Of a stretch of DNA of 63,379 bases, positions 9,008 through 18,600 are shown piece by piece; within the stretch, counting starts at the first letter, position 1; the number at the start of each line of letters is the position of its first letter. This DNA comes from an uncultured Collinsella sp. Lineage in GTDB: Bacteria; Actinomycetota; Coriobacteriia; Coriobacteriales; Coriobacteriaceae. The notes beneath the pieces are model-generated. The model ran no database searches. It saw only the letters and a program-made list of their open reading frames with translations, and was not told the DNA's origin. A program made the position numbers and the translations under genes. Where the stretch lies: assembly GCA_900762355.1 (NCBI GenBank), contig CAAFGE010000013.1:1-63379 (forward strand). The letters are read 5' to 3'.

Positions 9008-9532
9008 TTACTGCTGAGCCTGTCCCCCGGTACCAATCTGGACATCGACGATGACCTGGCGGTAGCTGATGCCGCAGGAGTCGAGAATGCGGCGGCTGAT
9101 ACGGCCGTCATCGGTGTCGGCATACTTATTGTCCAGGTAGACGACCTCGCCCACGCCCACCTGCGCCAGGATCTTGGCGCAGTCGTGGCACGGAAACAGC
9201 GTGACGTAGACCGTGGAACCCTCAAGGTCTTTGAGCGAGCCGCGGTAGTTGAGCACGGCGTTGGCCTCGGCATGCACCACGTAGTTGTGCTTATCCTGCA
9301 ACGGATCGTCGCTCGTGCCCCACGGGAAAAAGTCGTCGTTGAGTGCCGAGGGCGTACCGTTGTAGCCCACCGAAAGGATGCGGTGGTTGGTGTTGGCGAT
9401 GCACGCGCCCACCTGCGTGTTGGGGTCCTTACTGCGGCGCTGCGCGGCGATGGCCACGCTCATAAAGAACTCATCCCAGCTAATAACGTCGCGGCGCTTG
9501 CCCGACGCGGTTTGATGAAGATCGTCCGACAT
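9008..9532 (-). CDS. dCMP deaminase family protein (ComEB-like)
   Basis: 174 residues from the ATG at 9532 (GGAGG eight bases upstream). It carries the zinc cytidine/deoxycytidylate deaminase signatures HAEANAV (about residue 85) and PCHDCAK (about residue 113), plus the N-terminal WDEFFMSVAIAAQRRS helix seen in dCMP deaminases. The enzyme converts dCMP to dUMP for dTMP synthesis; ComEB homologues are named after the Bacillus competence operon, but no competence genes are adjacent here. Confidence 0.9.
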   Translation of the reverse strand: MSDDLHQTASGKRRDVISWDEFFMSVAIAAQRRSKDPNTQVGACIANTNHRILSVGYNGTPSALNDDFFPWGTSDDPLQDKHNYVVHAEANAVLNYRGSLKDLEGSTVYVTLFPCHDCAKILAQVGVGEVVYLDNKYADTDDGRISRRILDSCGISYRQVIVDVQIGTGGQAQQ

Positions 9533-9615
9533 GGCAGACACCTCCGAAATCGCAATAGTTTGACCCATTGTAGCAGGTGGAAGGTGGAGACGTTTTTGTC
9601 CCATCGCCCCCATCG

Positions 9616-10467
9616 CTACGCGCGGCGGGGCTTTTGGTTGATGTGGTAGAGCTCGGCGAGACCCCGCAACGTCAGCGCATCGTCGACCGTCAGGCTATGG
9701 CCGACAAGGGCCGCAAGCGCCTCGGCATCGTCGCCGGTAATGACGATGGGCACGCCGCCCTCCCCCGCGGCCTTGGTCGCGCGCATCTCGGCAAGCACCA
9801 TGTCGAGCATGCCGTCGATGCGCGCCACCTCGCCCAAAACCACACCCGAGCGCATGGCCTCGCGCGTGTTGCGGCCGATGACGTGTGTTGGCGCCGAGGG
9901 CTCAACCTGGGGCAGGCGCGCTGCTGCCGCCGAAAGCGAGCGGGCGCCGAGGGCCAAGCCCGGCGCGATAACGCCGCCGACAAAGGTACCATGCGCGTCG
10001 ATGACCTCGATATTGGTCGTGGTGCCCAGGTCAATCACGATGCACGGCGAGCCGTAGACGGCGCGGGCCGCCACGGCGTCGGCGATGCGGTCGGGACCGA
10101 TCTCGGCCGGGTCATCGTAATGCACGGGTATGCCGGTCTTGAGGCCCGGCCCCACGGTGAGCACGCGCCCCGTGCAGGTACGGGAAAGCGCTGCCTTCCA
10201 CGGGCGCTCGAGCGCCGGGACCACGCAGCTCAGCACGGCAGCCGCGGGCACAAGCGCACCCGGCATGCCCGCATCGGCCGCCAGTGCGGCCATGACCTGC
10301 ACGAGACGCATGCGCGCCTCGTCTGCCGTGATGCTCGACGGCGTGGTGATCTCGCACGTCGCAAGCGGACATTCCTGCGCCGCGGCCGAATCCTCTGCAA
10401 ACAGGCCAAAGCGAATGAACGTGTTGCCCACGTCGACCGTCAATATATATGCGCACCCATTAAGCAT
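9616..10467 (-). CDS. coaX: Type III pantothenate kinase
   Basis: 283 residues from the ATG at 10467 (AGGAG about eight bases upstream). CoaX phosphorylates pantothenate in the first step of CoA synthesis. Visible motifs are the phosphate-binding DVGNTFIRFG (about 9-18), the GPDRIADAVAA motif (about residue 105) and the IDLGTTTNIEVID strand (about residue 128) of the ASKHA fold. Length is slightly greater than the usual ~255 residues because of Ala-rich insertions. It is divergent from the OPT transporter at 10660. Confidence 0.95.
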   Translation of the reverse strand: MLNGCAYILTVDVGNTFIRFGLFAEDSAAAQECPLATCEITTPSSITADEARMRLVQVMAALAADAGMPGALVPAAAVLSCVVPALERPWKAALSRTCTGRVLTVGPGLKTGIPVHYDDPAEIGPDRIADAVAARAVYGSPCIVIDLGTTTNIEVIDAHGTFVGGVIAPGLALGARSLSAAAARLPQVEPSAPTHVIGRNTREAMRSGVVLGEVARIDGMLDMVLAEMRATKAAGEGGVPIVITGDDAEALAALVGHSLTVDDALTLRGLAELYHINQKPRRA

Positions 10468-10659
10468 CGTCGGCGCTCCTTTCGTCTGCCCAGCAGTATA
10501 TCGCCTACCTAAACCAGTCATCCCAAAATGACTACCTTGCCGCTATACTGGTGCGCGGTCGTTTGCGAGCTCACGCTGCGGCCCTTGGTAACCCGACTTC
10601 CCGCGCCGTATCCGTAACGGCGCTCCCGGGGGAAGCGGATATACGCAAAGGAGTTTTAT

Positions 10660-12363
10660 ATGAGCAATCCCTCGAACCGCGCTTCGATGCGCGGGCAACT
10701 TACGCTGCGCGGCGTCGTCATCGGCGTCCTTGGCTGCGTGATCATCACGGCAAGCTCGGCCTACACCGCCCTCAAGATGGGTGCGCTCCCCTGGCCGATC
10801 ATTTTCGCTGCCGTCATTTCGCTGTTCTTCCTTAAGCTCATGGGCAACGCCAGCCTCAACGAGGCAAACGTCACCCACACCATCATGTCCGCAGGCGCCA
10901 TGGTCGCCGGCGGTCTGGCGTTTACCATCCCGGGCGCCTGGATGCTGGGCTATGCCGACCAGATCAGCTGGCTCGACATGTTTATCGTGGCACTCGCCGG
11001 CACCATCTTGGGCCTTCTGGCGACAGCACTCATCCACCGTCACTTTATCGTGGACGCCGCGCTTGAGTTCCCCACCGGCAACGCCGCAGCTCAAACCCTG
11101 CGTGCTACCGAGGCCGGCGGCAAGACCGGCAAGCAGCTCTTTGGCTCCATGGCCATCGCCGGCATCTACAGCGTGCTGCGCGACGCTCTGGGCATTGTGC
11201 CCAGCATGCTGTGCACGCTCAATATCCCCGGCGTGACCTTTGCCATCTACAACTCGCCCATGTTGCTGTCCATCGGCTTCCTCGTGGGCTTCGCCCCGGT
11301 CGCCTTCTGGTTTGCCGGCGCGCTGCTGGGCAACTTTGGCATCATTGTCGGCGGCACCGCTGCCGGTCTGTTTGACGTTATGACCGCACAGGGCATTGTT
11401 AAGTCCCTGGGCATGGGCCTCATGATGGGCTTTGGCGTCGCCGTCGTCCTCAAGGACATCCTGCCGCAGGTCGCCGGTATCGTCCGCGGCCTCGCCGCCG
11501 ACAGCTCCACCGACACCGACGAGCAGTCGCTCATCTCGGGCTCCCTTAAGCTCGACGCCGGTATCATCGGCCTGGGCGCTGCCGCCATCGCCGTGATCGT
11601 TGCCATCGTACTCGATCTTGGCCCCGTTCCGGCCGTCATCGTTACGCTGTTCACCTTTGTCACCACCATCATGAGCGCGCAGAGCTGCGGCCAGACGGGT
11701 ATCGACCCCATGGAGATCTTCGGCCTCATCGTCATGCTCATCGTTGCCGCCTTCGCACAGCTCGCTCAGGTCAAGCTGTTCTTTATCGCCGGCATCGTGG
11801 CCGTAGCGTGCGGCCTTGCGGGCGACGTCATGAACGACTTTAAGGCCGGTGCCGTGCTGGGCACCAACCCGCGCGCACAGTGGGTCGGCCAGGCCATCGG
11901 CGGCATCGTGGGCGCCCTGGTCGCCGCCGCCGTCATGGTCGCGCTCGTCACCGCCTATGGTCCGGACGCCTTTGGCCCCGACAAGAGCTTTGTGGCCGCG
12001 CAGGCAAGTGTGGTCGCCACCATGGTCTCGGGCATCCCGAGCGTACCGTGGTTCGCAGGCGGCTTTATCGCCGGCATCGTCATGTACTGGCTCGGCATTC
12101 CGGCCATGATGATCGGTCTGGGCGTGTACCTGCCGTTCTATATGTCGCTCACGGCTTTCCTGGGCTCCTGCGTTAAGCTCGCCTACGACAAGTGGGCCGC
12201 TCACCGCGACGCCGAGGCCGGTCTTTCGGACGAGGAGAAGGCCGCCAAGGATGCCGCCTTCCAGGAGCAGGGCCTGGTTGTTGCCAGCGGCCTGCTGGGC
12301 GGCGAGTCCATCGTCGGCGTTATCCTGGCGTTTGTCTCCGTGGGCTTGAGCCTGCTGGGATAA
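10660..12363 (+). CDS. OPT family oligopeptide transporter
   Basis: 567 residues, nearly all hydrophobic, with about 14 to 16 membrane segments. The start follows AAAGGAG. Family signatures include an ASSAYTALKMGALPWPI segment near residue 30 and a FMVSGIPSVPWFAGG-like re-entrant stretch near residue 450. OPT proteins take up small peptides, glutathione or metal chelates by proton symport; the substrate here cannot be read from sequence. It is a single-gene unit ended by the strong terminator at 12390. The GC-rich codon use matches its neighbours. Confidence 0.9.
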   Translation: MSNPSNRASMRGQLTLRGVVIGVLGCVIITASSAYTALKMGALPWPIIFAAVISLFFLKLMGNASLNEANVTHTIMSAGAMVAGGLAFTIPGAWMLGYADQISWLDMFIVALAGTILGLLATALIHRHFIVDAALEFPTGNAAAQTLRATEAGGKTGKQLFGSMAIAGIYSVLRDALGIVPSMLCTLNIPGVTFAIYNSPMLLSIGFLVGFAPVAFWFAGALLGNFGIIVGGTAAGLFDVMTAQGIVKSLGMGLMMGFGVAVVLKDILPQVAGIVRGLAADSSTDTDEQSLISGSLKLDAGIIGLGAAAIAVIVAIVLDLGPVPAVIVTLFTFVTTIMSAQSCGQTGIDPMEIFGLIVMLIVAAFAQLAQVKLFFIAGIVAVACGLAGDVMNDFKAGAVLGTNPRAQWVGQAIGGIVGALVAAAVMVALVTAYGPDAFGPDKSFVAAQASVVATMVSGIPSVPWFAGGFIAGIVMYWLGIPAMMIGLGVYLPFYMSLTAFLGSCVKLAYDKWAAHRDAEAGLSDEEKAAKDAAFQEQGLVVASGLLGGESIVGVILAFVSVGLSLLG

Positions 12364-12389
12364 ACCCAACAACAACGTAACCGCACAGA

Positions 12390-12426
12390 GCGCGGGGTCG
12401 GTGACTATCCGGCCCCGCGCTTTTTT
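12390..12426 (+). terminator. Rho-independent terminator of the OPT gene
   Basis: GCGCGGGG pairs with CCCCGCGC across a 15-base loop and is followed by TTTTTT. Confidence 0.9.
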
Positions 12427-12578
12427 GTATCTGCCGAAACCCTCAGCAGCACTCGCATGTGGCCTGTCTTCCTTTGCCTGCTGGCCTAAGTTCCATGTCA
12501 AGATGACCGCCCCGCCCGTCACGGTGTAGAGTACATGCTGCGAACGCACCCGCGTTCCTGCGGCAATACGAGGTGGAC

Positions 12579-13718
12579 ATGGAACTCGACAAACAACAGC
12601 TCAAGCGACTGCGTGAGCGCCATCATCGGCGCCATGGCATCCGCCCCGCTCACAGCGAGGCCATGGAGAACGCAAGCCGCTTTCTAAAGCAGGCATTCAA
12701 CATTCGCGAGGGACGCGCGCCCTATCACGTGATTCGCAAGCGCTTTGTAAACGGGGCGCGGCTGACTGGCTCGCACTTATGCATCCTGATCATTGCCATG
12801 TTGATCGCGAGCATCGGCCTCGATATCGACTCGGATATCGCCATTGTAGGCGCCATGCTCATCTGCCCGCTCATGGGCTCGGTCCTTGCCATGGCATACG
12901 GCATCGCCACGCTCGACCGCGAGATTACCCTTGAGGCCGTCGCGGGCTTGGCTCTACAGATGGCTTTTTGCCTAGTCACGTCCACGTTGTACTTTAAGCT
13001 CTCGCCCCTAGGCACCACCACGGCCGCCATCATCGACAACTCGACACCAACTGTGTGGGACCTTGCCGTCGCGCTCGCGGGCGGCTTTGCGGGTGGCCTG
13101 GGCAACTCGCGCGACCAGGAACCCGCCACGCTTATCGCCGGCGTGGCCGTGGCGACCGCGCTCATGCCGCCCCTGTGCGCGGCGAGCTATGGCATCGCCA
13201 TCGCAAGCGGGTCGCTGTTTCTCTCGGCGTTTTATGAGTTTGGCATCAACGTGGTCTTTATCGCACTGGCCGCCGAAGCCGTACTGCTTCTTTTGCGCGT
13301 GCCGCTCAAGCGCGACCTCAACGGCGACGGTATTGTGACTGCTGAAGAAAACGACGAGGTCAACGAGTTATCACGCAAGGTGCGCCGCCGCATCATTGTG
13401 GGTACGGTAGTCTTTGCCATCCCCTGCATCGTTATGACGGCGGGGTCTATTGGCTCGGCGCAGGCCGGCATGCAGGACGGCTACGGCGTCACCGAAACCA
13501 CGCGCGAGCTTGCGGCGGTGCTGCCAGGCTTTAAGGATTACACCGTCGCCGTCGAGACCTCGGCCACCGAAGGCGACGAGGAGGGCATCGTCGAGCGCGA
13601 GATCGTCGCCCATGTGACGACAAGCGAGGCGCTCGGGGCACACGACCGCCACGTCGCTCGCAAGCTCATCGACCTCAATGTGCCCGAACTCGATCGCGTG
13701 GAGTTTGACGTAAAGTGA
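12579..13718 (+). CDS. DUF389 domain membrane protein
   Basis: About 379 residues from the ATG at 12579; a GTG six bases earlier is in frame but sits inside the AGGTGG ribosome site. A charged N-terminal segment (about 1-65) is followed by a DUF389 domain with six membrane helices (about 70-260), including the conserved VGAMLICPLMGSVLAMAYG helix and GGFAGGLGNSR loop, then a soluble C-terminal domain. Function of DUF389 is unknown; membership is clear from the motif and topology. It is convergent with the pseudogene that follows. Confidence 0.85.
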   Translation: MELDKQQLKRLRERHHRRHGIRPAHSEAMENASRFLKQAFNIREGRAPYHVIRKRFVNGARLTGSHLCILIIAMLIASIGLDIDSDIAIVGAMLICPLMGSVLAMAYGIATLDREITLEAVAGLALQMAFCLVTSTLYFKLSPLGTTTAAIIDNSTPTVWDLAVALAGGFAGGLGNSRDQEPATLIAGVAVATALMPPLCAASYGIAIASGSLFLSAFYEFGINVVFIALAAEAVLLLLRVPLKRDLNGDGIVTAEENDEVNELSRKVRRRIIVGTVVFAIPCIVMTAGSIGSAQAGMQDGYGVTETTRELAAVLPGFKDYTVAVETSATEGDEEGIVEREIVAHVTTSEALGAHDRHVARKLIDLNVPELDRVEFDVK

Positions 13719-13730
13719 TGCGGGGCGGCC

Positions 13731-14203
13731 CTACAGCTCGTACTTGTACACGCGGTAGATGTACTTTTCAGCTTCCATCTCGTAGGTGGTGATGGCCAGA
13801 CCGTACCGATCGTACTCGGTAAAGGTCCTGCCTGGCCCGATGCCACGAGCATGCTATTTGAATCACCAACGCGCTGCGCACTGCTCACATAGCCCGAAAA
13901 CGGCACGGCGATCTGGTCTTCGAGCTCGTAGGTGCGCGCCGTCTCGTCCACTGTAAAGATGCGCCCAAACGAATGCGTGCCCTCGTTGTAGTCGGTCACC
14001 ACCGCGGCGCCCAGCTGGCCCCAGTCGAACTTGGGATAGCTTTCGGCCGCACCAAAGTTGTTGTCGTACAGCAGCACCTGGTAGCGACCGGTCGTTGCCG
14101 TGTCAGAACTCGACAGATACGTCACACTGTGCTGGCCCGCGTTGAGCGAAAAATCGCCTTGGGCTTGCAGCAGCTTGTCCTCAAAGCCCGAGCCGGCCCA
14201 TTG
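13731..14203 (-). pseudogene. 3' remnant of an aryl-sulfate sulfotransferase-like gene (frameshifted)
   Basis: Reading the minus strand from about 14203 gives a C-terminal fragment (QWAGSGFEDKLLQAQ..., LLYDNNFGAAES, GTHSFGRIFTVDE, FSGYVSSAQRV) that resembles the end of Coriobacteriia aryl-sulfate sulfotransferases (ASST). A one-base frameshift near 13822-13828 (GGACCTTTACC) breaks the frame; reading on in the shifted frame restores FTEYDRYGLAITTYE and a tail ending YRVYKYEL before TAG at 13731. The N-terminal ~80% is missing. A GGAGTGACA-ATG ribosome site at 14199-14213 now lies across the junction but leads to a stop after six codons. The identification as ASST is from motif memory. Confidence 0.6.
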
Positions 14204-14250
14204 TCACTCCTTTCTATTTCTGGGTCCATCTTCTCACTGTTGGCGGCCGA

Positions 14251-14287
14251 AAATGATCCGTTTCCCCCGTCCCCGAGGGATCATTTT
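14251..14287 (-). terminator. Terminator after the 3-hydroxyacyl-CoA dehydrogenase gene
   Basis: AAATGATCC / GGATCATTT stem directly downstream of the stop codon at 14288, with A and T tracts on both sides, so it could work in both directions. Confidence 0.75.
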
Positions 14288-15247
14288 TTAGTACTTGAAG
14301 AAGCCCTCGCCCGAGCTTTCGCCCAGCTTACCTTCGTCGAGCATTTTCTTGAGGACGGACGCCATAGCCTTAAAGTTGTAGGGCATCATCATCTTTTTGA
14401 GCAGCGGGCTCACCAGGCCCGGGACCTTCTGATACTGCATGACGATGTTGTAGGCCGTCTTGATGCCCACCGTGTCGAATACGCGAAACGGACCCTTGGG
14501 AGCGCCGGTGCCGCGCGTCCATGCGAGGTCGATACTCTTGGGGTCACTCACGCCCGAGACATACAGGTCAAGGCCCGAGAGCAGCCACGGCACCAACATG
14601 GAGTTGAGCAGGTAACCGTTCTTTTCCTTGTTGACGGGAAGTGCCAGCATGCGAATGTCGTTGGCGAAGTCGACGAGCTCGTCGAAGTAGCGCTTGTCAG
14701 TTTGGCTCTGGGCCATGACCTCGGTCATGTTGTTCTTCCAGATGGAATTGGCAAAGTGCAGCGACAGGTACTTCTCGGGGCGGCCGGTGTACTTGGCAAA
14801 GGTGCTCGGCAGCAGCGTAGAGGAGTTCGTTACGACAACGGTCTTTTGCGGGAGGACCGGGGCGAGCTTCTTGTAGAAGTCGATCTTTGCCTGAGTGTCC
14901 TCGGCCATAGACTCGATGACCAGGTCGGCGTCGGCCACGGCCTTAGCAAGATCTAACTCCAGCTTGAGCGTAGAGTAGGCACGCTCGACGGCGGCGAGCG
15001 CCGTCTCCTTGTCGAAAGGCTGGTCGCTATCGGCGATACCGGCGCACCACTCGCCCGTGCCGTCCGCCATGCCCTCGATAGCAGCGATGTACTCCTCGCG
15101 CACATGATCGATCTTGGGCTGGGTGCGGCCGATGCTGCCCTCGCTGCGCAGCCAAATCGTTACATCAAAGCCGCAGTAGGCAGCCTGAAAGGCAATCTGG
15201 CTTCCCAACACGCCGCCGCCGGCAACACAAACGGTCTTGTAGCTCAT
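14288..15247 (-). CDS. 3-hydroxyacyl-CoA dehydrogenase
   Basis: 319 residues. The N-terminal Rossmann domain carries the NAD-binding VAGGGVLGSQIAFQAA motif (about 7-22), the DLVIESMAED stretch (about 108-117) and the VTNSSTL segment of 3-hydroxyacyl-CoA dehydrogenases; the C-terminal dimerisation domain follows from about residue 185. It oxidises (S)-3-hydroxyacyl-CoA or reduces acetoacetyl-CoA, as in butyrate-type or beta-oxidation pathways. No thiolase or crotonase gene is adjacent, so the pathway is not fixed by context. The protein ends EGFFKY and a terminator follows immediately. Confidence 0.9.
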   Translation of the reverse strand: MSYKTVCVAGGGVLGSQIAFQAAYCGFDVTIWLRSEGSIGRTQPKIDHVREEYIAAIEGMADGTGEWCAGIADSDQPFDKETALAAVERAYSTLKLELDLAKAVADADLVIESMAEDTQAKIDFYKKLAPVLPQKTVVVTNSSTLLPSTFAKYTGRPEKYLSLHFANSIWKNNMTEVMAQSQTDKRYFDELVDFANDIRMLALPVNKEKNGYLLNSMLVPWLLSGLDLYVSGVSDPKSIDLAWTRGTGAPKGPFRVFDTVGIKTAYNIVMQYQKVPGLVSPLLKKMMMPYNFKAMASVLKKMLDEGKLGESSGEGFFKY

Positions 15248-15413
15248 GGGACGGTCCTCTCTTACGTAATTCCATATATGTGTATTTATTCAACCGTAAG
15301 AGGGCTGCGCGCCGAGGGTGGGTTCCCTAAACGGACGGTATTTGGCGGCGAACGGATACACCTGTTAATTATCTCAGGGTTCTGAAGGGCATTTTGCTTG
15401 CCGTCGGACCGCC

Positions 15414-15551
15414 GTTTTCGGAAGTATGCGGCAAATTCTGGAACCCCCGAGCACACCCCCGTTTTCCGCAGACAAAGCTGCAGGTACAGAGCTTGGACAT
15501 ACCTGGTGTGTTCGGCCTATTCAGATTTTGCCGCATACTTCCGAAATCCGA
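15414..15551. repeat. Inverted repeat enclosing a ~90-base insert
   Basis: CGGAAGTATGCGGCAAATTCTG at about 15418-15439 is matched by its complement at about 15523-15544 with one mismatch, and the match extends a few bases outward (TTTTCGGAAG / CTTCCGAAA). The insert contains a smaller GGTA/TACC hairpin. It lies between two minus-strand genes. Confidence 0.75.
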
Positions 15552-15597
15552 GCTCTCAGGAGGCAACCGCAAGACCATTTACGCAACAGATGTCCAA

Positions 15598-15636
15598 CAA
15601 AAACGGGTGGTAGCCGCCACGGCTACCACCCGTTTG
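15598..15636 (-). terminator. Terminator of the activase/dehydratase gene
   Basis: Perfect stem AAACGGGTGGTAGCC / GGCTACCACCCGTTT with a five-base loop, followed on the minus strand by TTTTTG. It lies 28 bases beyond the stop at 15664. Confidence 0.92.
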
Positions 15637-15663
15637 TCTTATATCCGACTCGAAGCAGACCGA

Positions 15664-18600
15664 CTACTTCTTAATGCCGCGACCCAGGCGCTTGGCGACC
15701 GATGCAACGGCCTCCTCGCTGGCCGGCCCACAGCTCACGCAGCCGTCATGGGCACGCATCTGGCCGGTGACCTCGTCCATCGCGAGCGGTGCCACCTTCT
15801 CGAGCTTAAAGCCCTTGCCGGCGCGCATGTTTTCCTTGGCCACGCTGATCATAAGCTTAATACGGTTGAGCTGGTTGACCTCGGAAGCGCCGGGGTCGTA
15901 GTCCACAGCGACGATGTTGCTCTCGGGGTGCTGACGGCGCAGTTCCTTGATCACGGCCTTACCCACCACGTGGTTGGGCAGGCACGCGAAGGGCTGCGTG
16001 CAGATGATATTGGGCGCACCGTGGTCGATCAGGTCGAGCATCTCGGCCGTGAGCAGCCAGCCCTCGCCCATGTTGTTGCACACCGAAAGCACCGTGCGGG
16101 CCTTGTCGGCCATGGTGCCGATGCGCTCGGGAGCCTCAAAGCGGCGGGACTTTTCGAGCATCTCCTCCACCGGCGTACGCATCCAGTCCACGAGTTTGAT
16201 GAGCGCCTGCATGCTAGCGCGCGCCGTGGCAGAGCTTCCCAGCTCGTCCTTCTGCAGCTCGGCGTTGCTCATGGAGTACAGGAAGAAGTCGAGCAGGCCC
16301 GGCACCACGGCCTCGCAGCCCTCGCGCTCGATAACGTCGACCACGTGGTTGTTGGCTGTGGGGTGGAACTTGACCAAGATCTCGCCAACCACGCCCACGC
16401 GCGGCTTGGTGCCCTCGCCCACGAGCGGCATGGTGTCGAACGCGCGGATGGCCTCGCGGCACAGCTTGGTGTAGTTGTGGCGGTTAAACTTGGGCGCCAG
16501 TTTACGGGCGCGCGCCATGTACTCCTCGTAGAGCGCGTTGGCGGCACCGGGCGTGGCCTCGTACGGGCGGCAGCGGTAGAGCATCTGCATCATCACGTCG
16601 CCAAAGAGCACCGCGTAGACTGCCTGCTTAAGCAGCGCCGGCGTAATCTTAAAGCCGGGGTTATCCTCGCCGAGTGCCACTGCCGAAAGCGAGATCACCG
16701 GAATCTCGGGGTGGCCGCTCTCGCGCAGGGCCTTGCGGATGAGTGCGATGTAGTTGGTGGCACGGCAGCCGCCGCCGGTCTGGCTGATGACCACGGCCGT
16801 CTTGGACAGGTCGTACCGACCGCTCTCGATGGCCTCCATGATCTGGCCCGTCACCAGAATCGACGGATAGCAGATGTCATTGTTCACATAGCGCAGACCG
16901 GCCTCGACGGCATCGTGGTCAGTCGAGGGCAGCAGCTCCAGGTTGTAGCCGGCACCACGGAACACCTCTTTGACCAGGTCAAAGTGGATCGGCGCCATCT
17001 GCGGGCACAGGATGGTGTAGCCCTCCTCGCGCATCTGCTCGGTAAAGGGCACCTTGGGCCACGCGGTCGAAGCACTCTCGCGCTGGGCCTCAAACGTGTA
17101 CTTGCGGCTCGCGAACGCGGGGGCATCCGTGGAGGGTGCCACCGGCGCGGCGTCGCCCTGCTCGTAGGCCTCGCCCGCGGCCGTAGCCTCTGCCAGGCGC
17201 TCGGCCTCCTGGTCCTTGAGCGCCGCCATGAGCGAGCGGATGCGGATGCGCGCGGCGCCCAGGTTAGACACCTCGTCAATCTTGAGCACGGTGTAGATCT
17301 TGCCGCTGGCCTCCAGGATCTCCTGCACCTGGTCGGTGGTCAGAGCGTCCAGGCCGCAGCCGAAGGAGTTGAGCTGGATCAGGTCCAGGTCGTTACGCAT
17401 CGTCACAAAGCGGGCGACGGCGTACAGGCGGCTGTGGTACATCCACTGGTCGACGACACGGATCGGGCGCTCGGGCTTCACCAGATGCGCGAGCGAATCC
17501 TCGGTAAAGACCGCGAAGCCAAAGCTCGAGATAAGCTCGGGCAGGGCATGGTTGATCTCGGGGTCGTTATGGTAGGGACGACCGGCGAGCACGATGCCGT
17601 GACCGCCGTGGTCCTCGACCCACTTAAGAGCCTCCTCGCCCATGGTCTGGATGTCCTCGTGGAAGCGCGCATCGGCCTCAAAGGCAGCGTTGACGGCGGC
17701 ATCGACCTCGGAGCGCGTGATTTTAGGACCGCGCACGCGACCGCGACCGGCTTGCGCATCGGCCACGCGGTCGACGGCGAGCACCTGGTACAGGCGGCGC
17801 TTGAGCTCGGTCTTGTCGTGATACGGCACAAACGGGTACAGGAACTCGATGTTCTGCTCGCGGATCTCGTCGATATTGAGTGCCAACGCCGTGGGGTAGC
17901 TCATGACGATGGGGCAGTTATAGCAGTTGCCAGCCGTCGGATCCTCCTTGCGCTCCCAGCGCACGCACGGCATCCAAATGAAGTCGACATCGCGGTCGAT
18001 GAGGTTCATCACGTGGCCGTGGCTCATCTTGGCCGGATAGCACACGCTCTCGGACGGCATGGACTCGATGCCCGCCTGGTAGGTCTTTTTGCTCGACTGG
18101 TCGGACAGCTGCACGCTAAAGCCCAAGCGCGTAAAGAACGCATGCCAGAAGGGGTAGTTCTCGTACATGTTGAGCGCACGCGGGATGCCGACGGTGCCAC
18201 GCGGAGCCTCGTCGGGGCTCAGCACCTCGCGGTTAAAGAGCAGGTCGTTTTTCTTTTTGAAGAGGTTGGGAGCCTCGGTCTTCTGCTTTTTGTGGCCGGC
18301 GCCCTTCTCGCAGCGGTTGCCGGTAATGAAGCGCCTGCCGCCGCCAAAGTCGTTGACGGTGAGCCGGCAGTTGTTGGAGCAACGGCCGCAGCGGACGTGT
18401 TTTTGCGTCACGGTGAGGTGCGCGATGTCCTCGGCAGAAAGAATGGTCGAAGTGCCGTCGGCGCCGGCGCGATCGCGGGCGAGCAGGGCAGCACCATAGG
18501 CACCCATGCAGCCGGCGATGTCGGGACGCACGGCATGGACGCCGGTGAGCCGCTCAAACGCGCGCAGCGTGGCATCGGACATAAAGGTGCCGCCCTGAAC

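Larger units (their letters stand above)
15248..15663. other. Gene-free interval with a large inverted repeat
   Basis: No credible gene. It holds the promoter region of the 3-hydroxyacyl-CoA dehydrogenase (near 15250-15300, elements not clear), the inverted repeat at 15414-15551 and the terminator of the activase gene at 15598-15636. Confidence 0.6.

Noticed and set aside
10543..12549. A 668-residue minus-strand frame over the OPT transporter
   Set aside because: Antisense shadow; composition is charged and repetitive, and the plus-strand frame has membrane helices, ribosome site and terminator.
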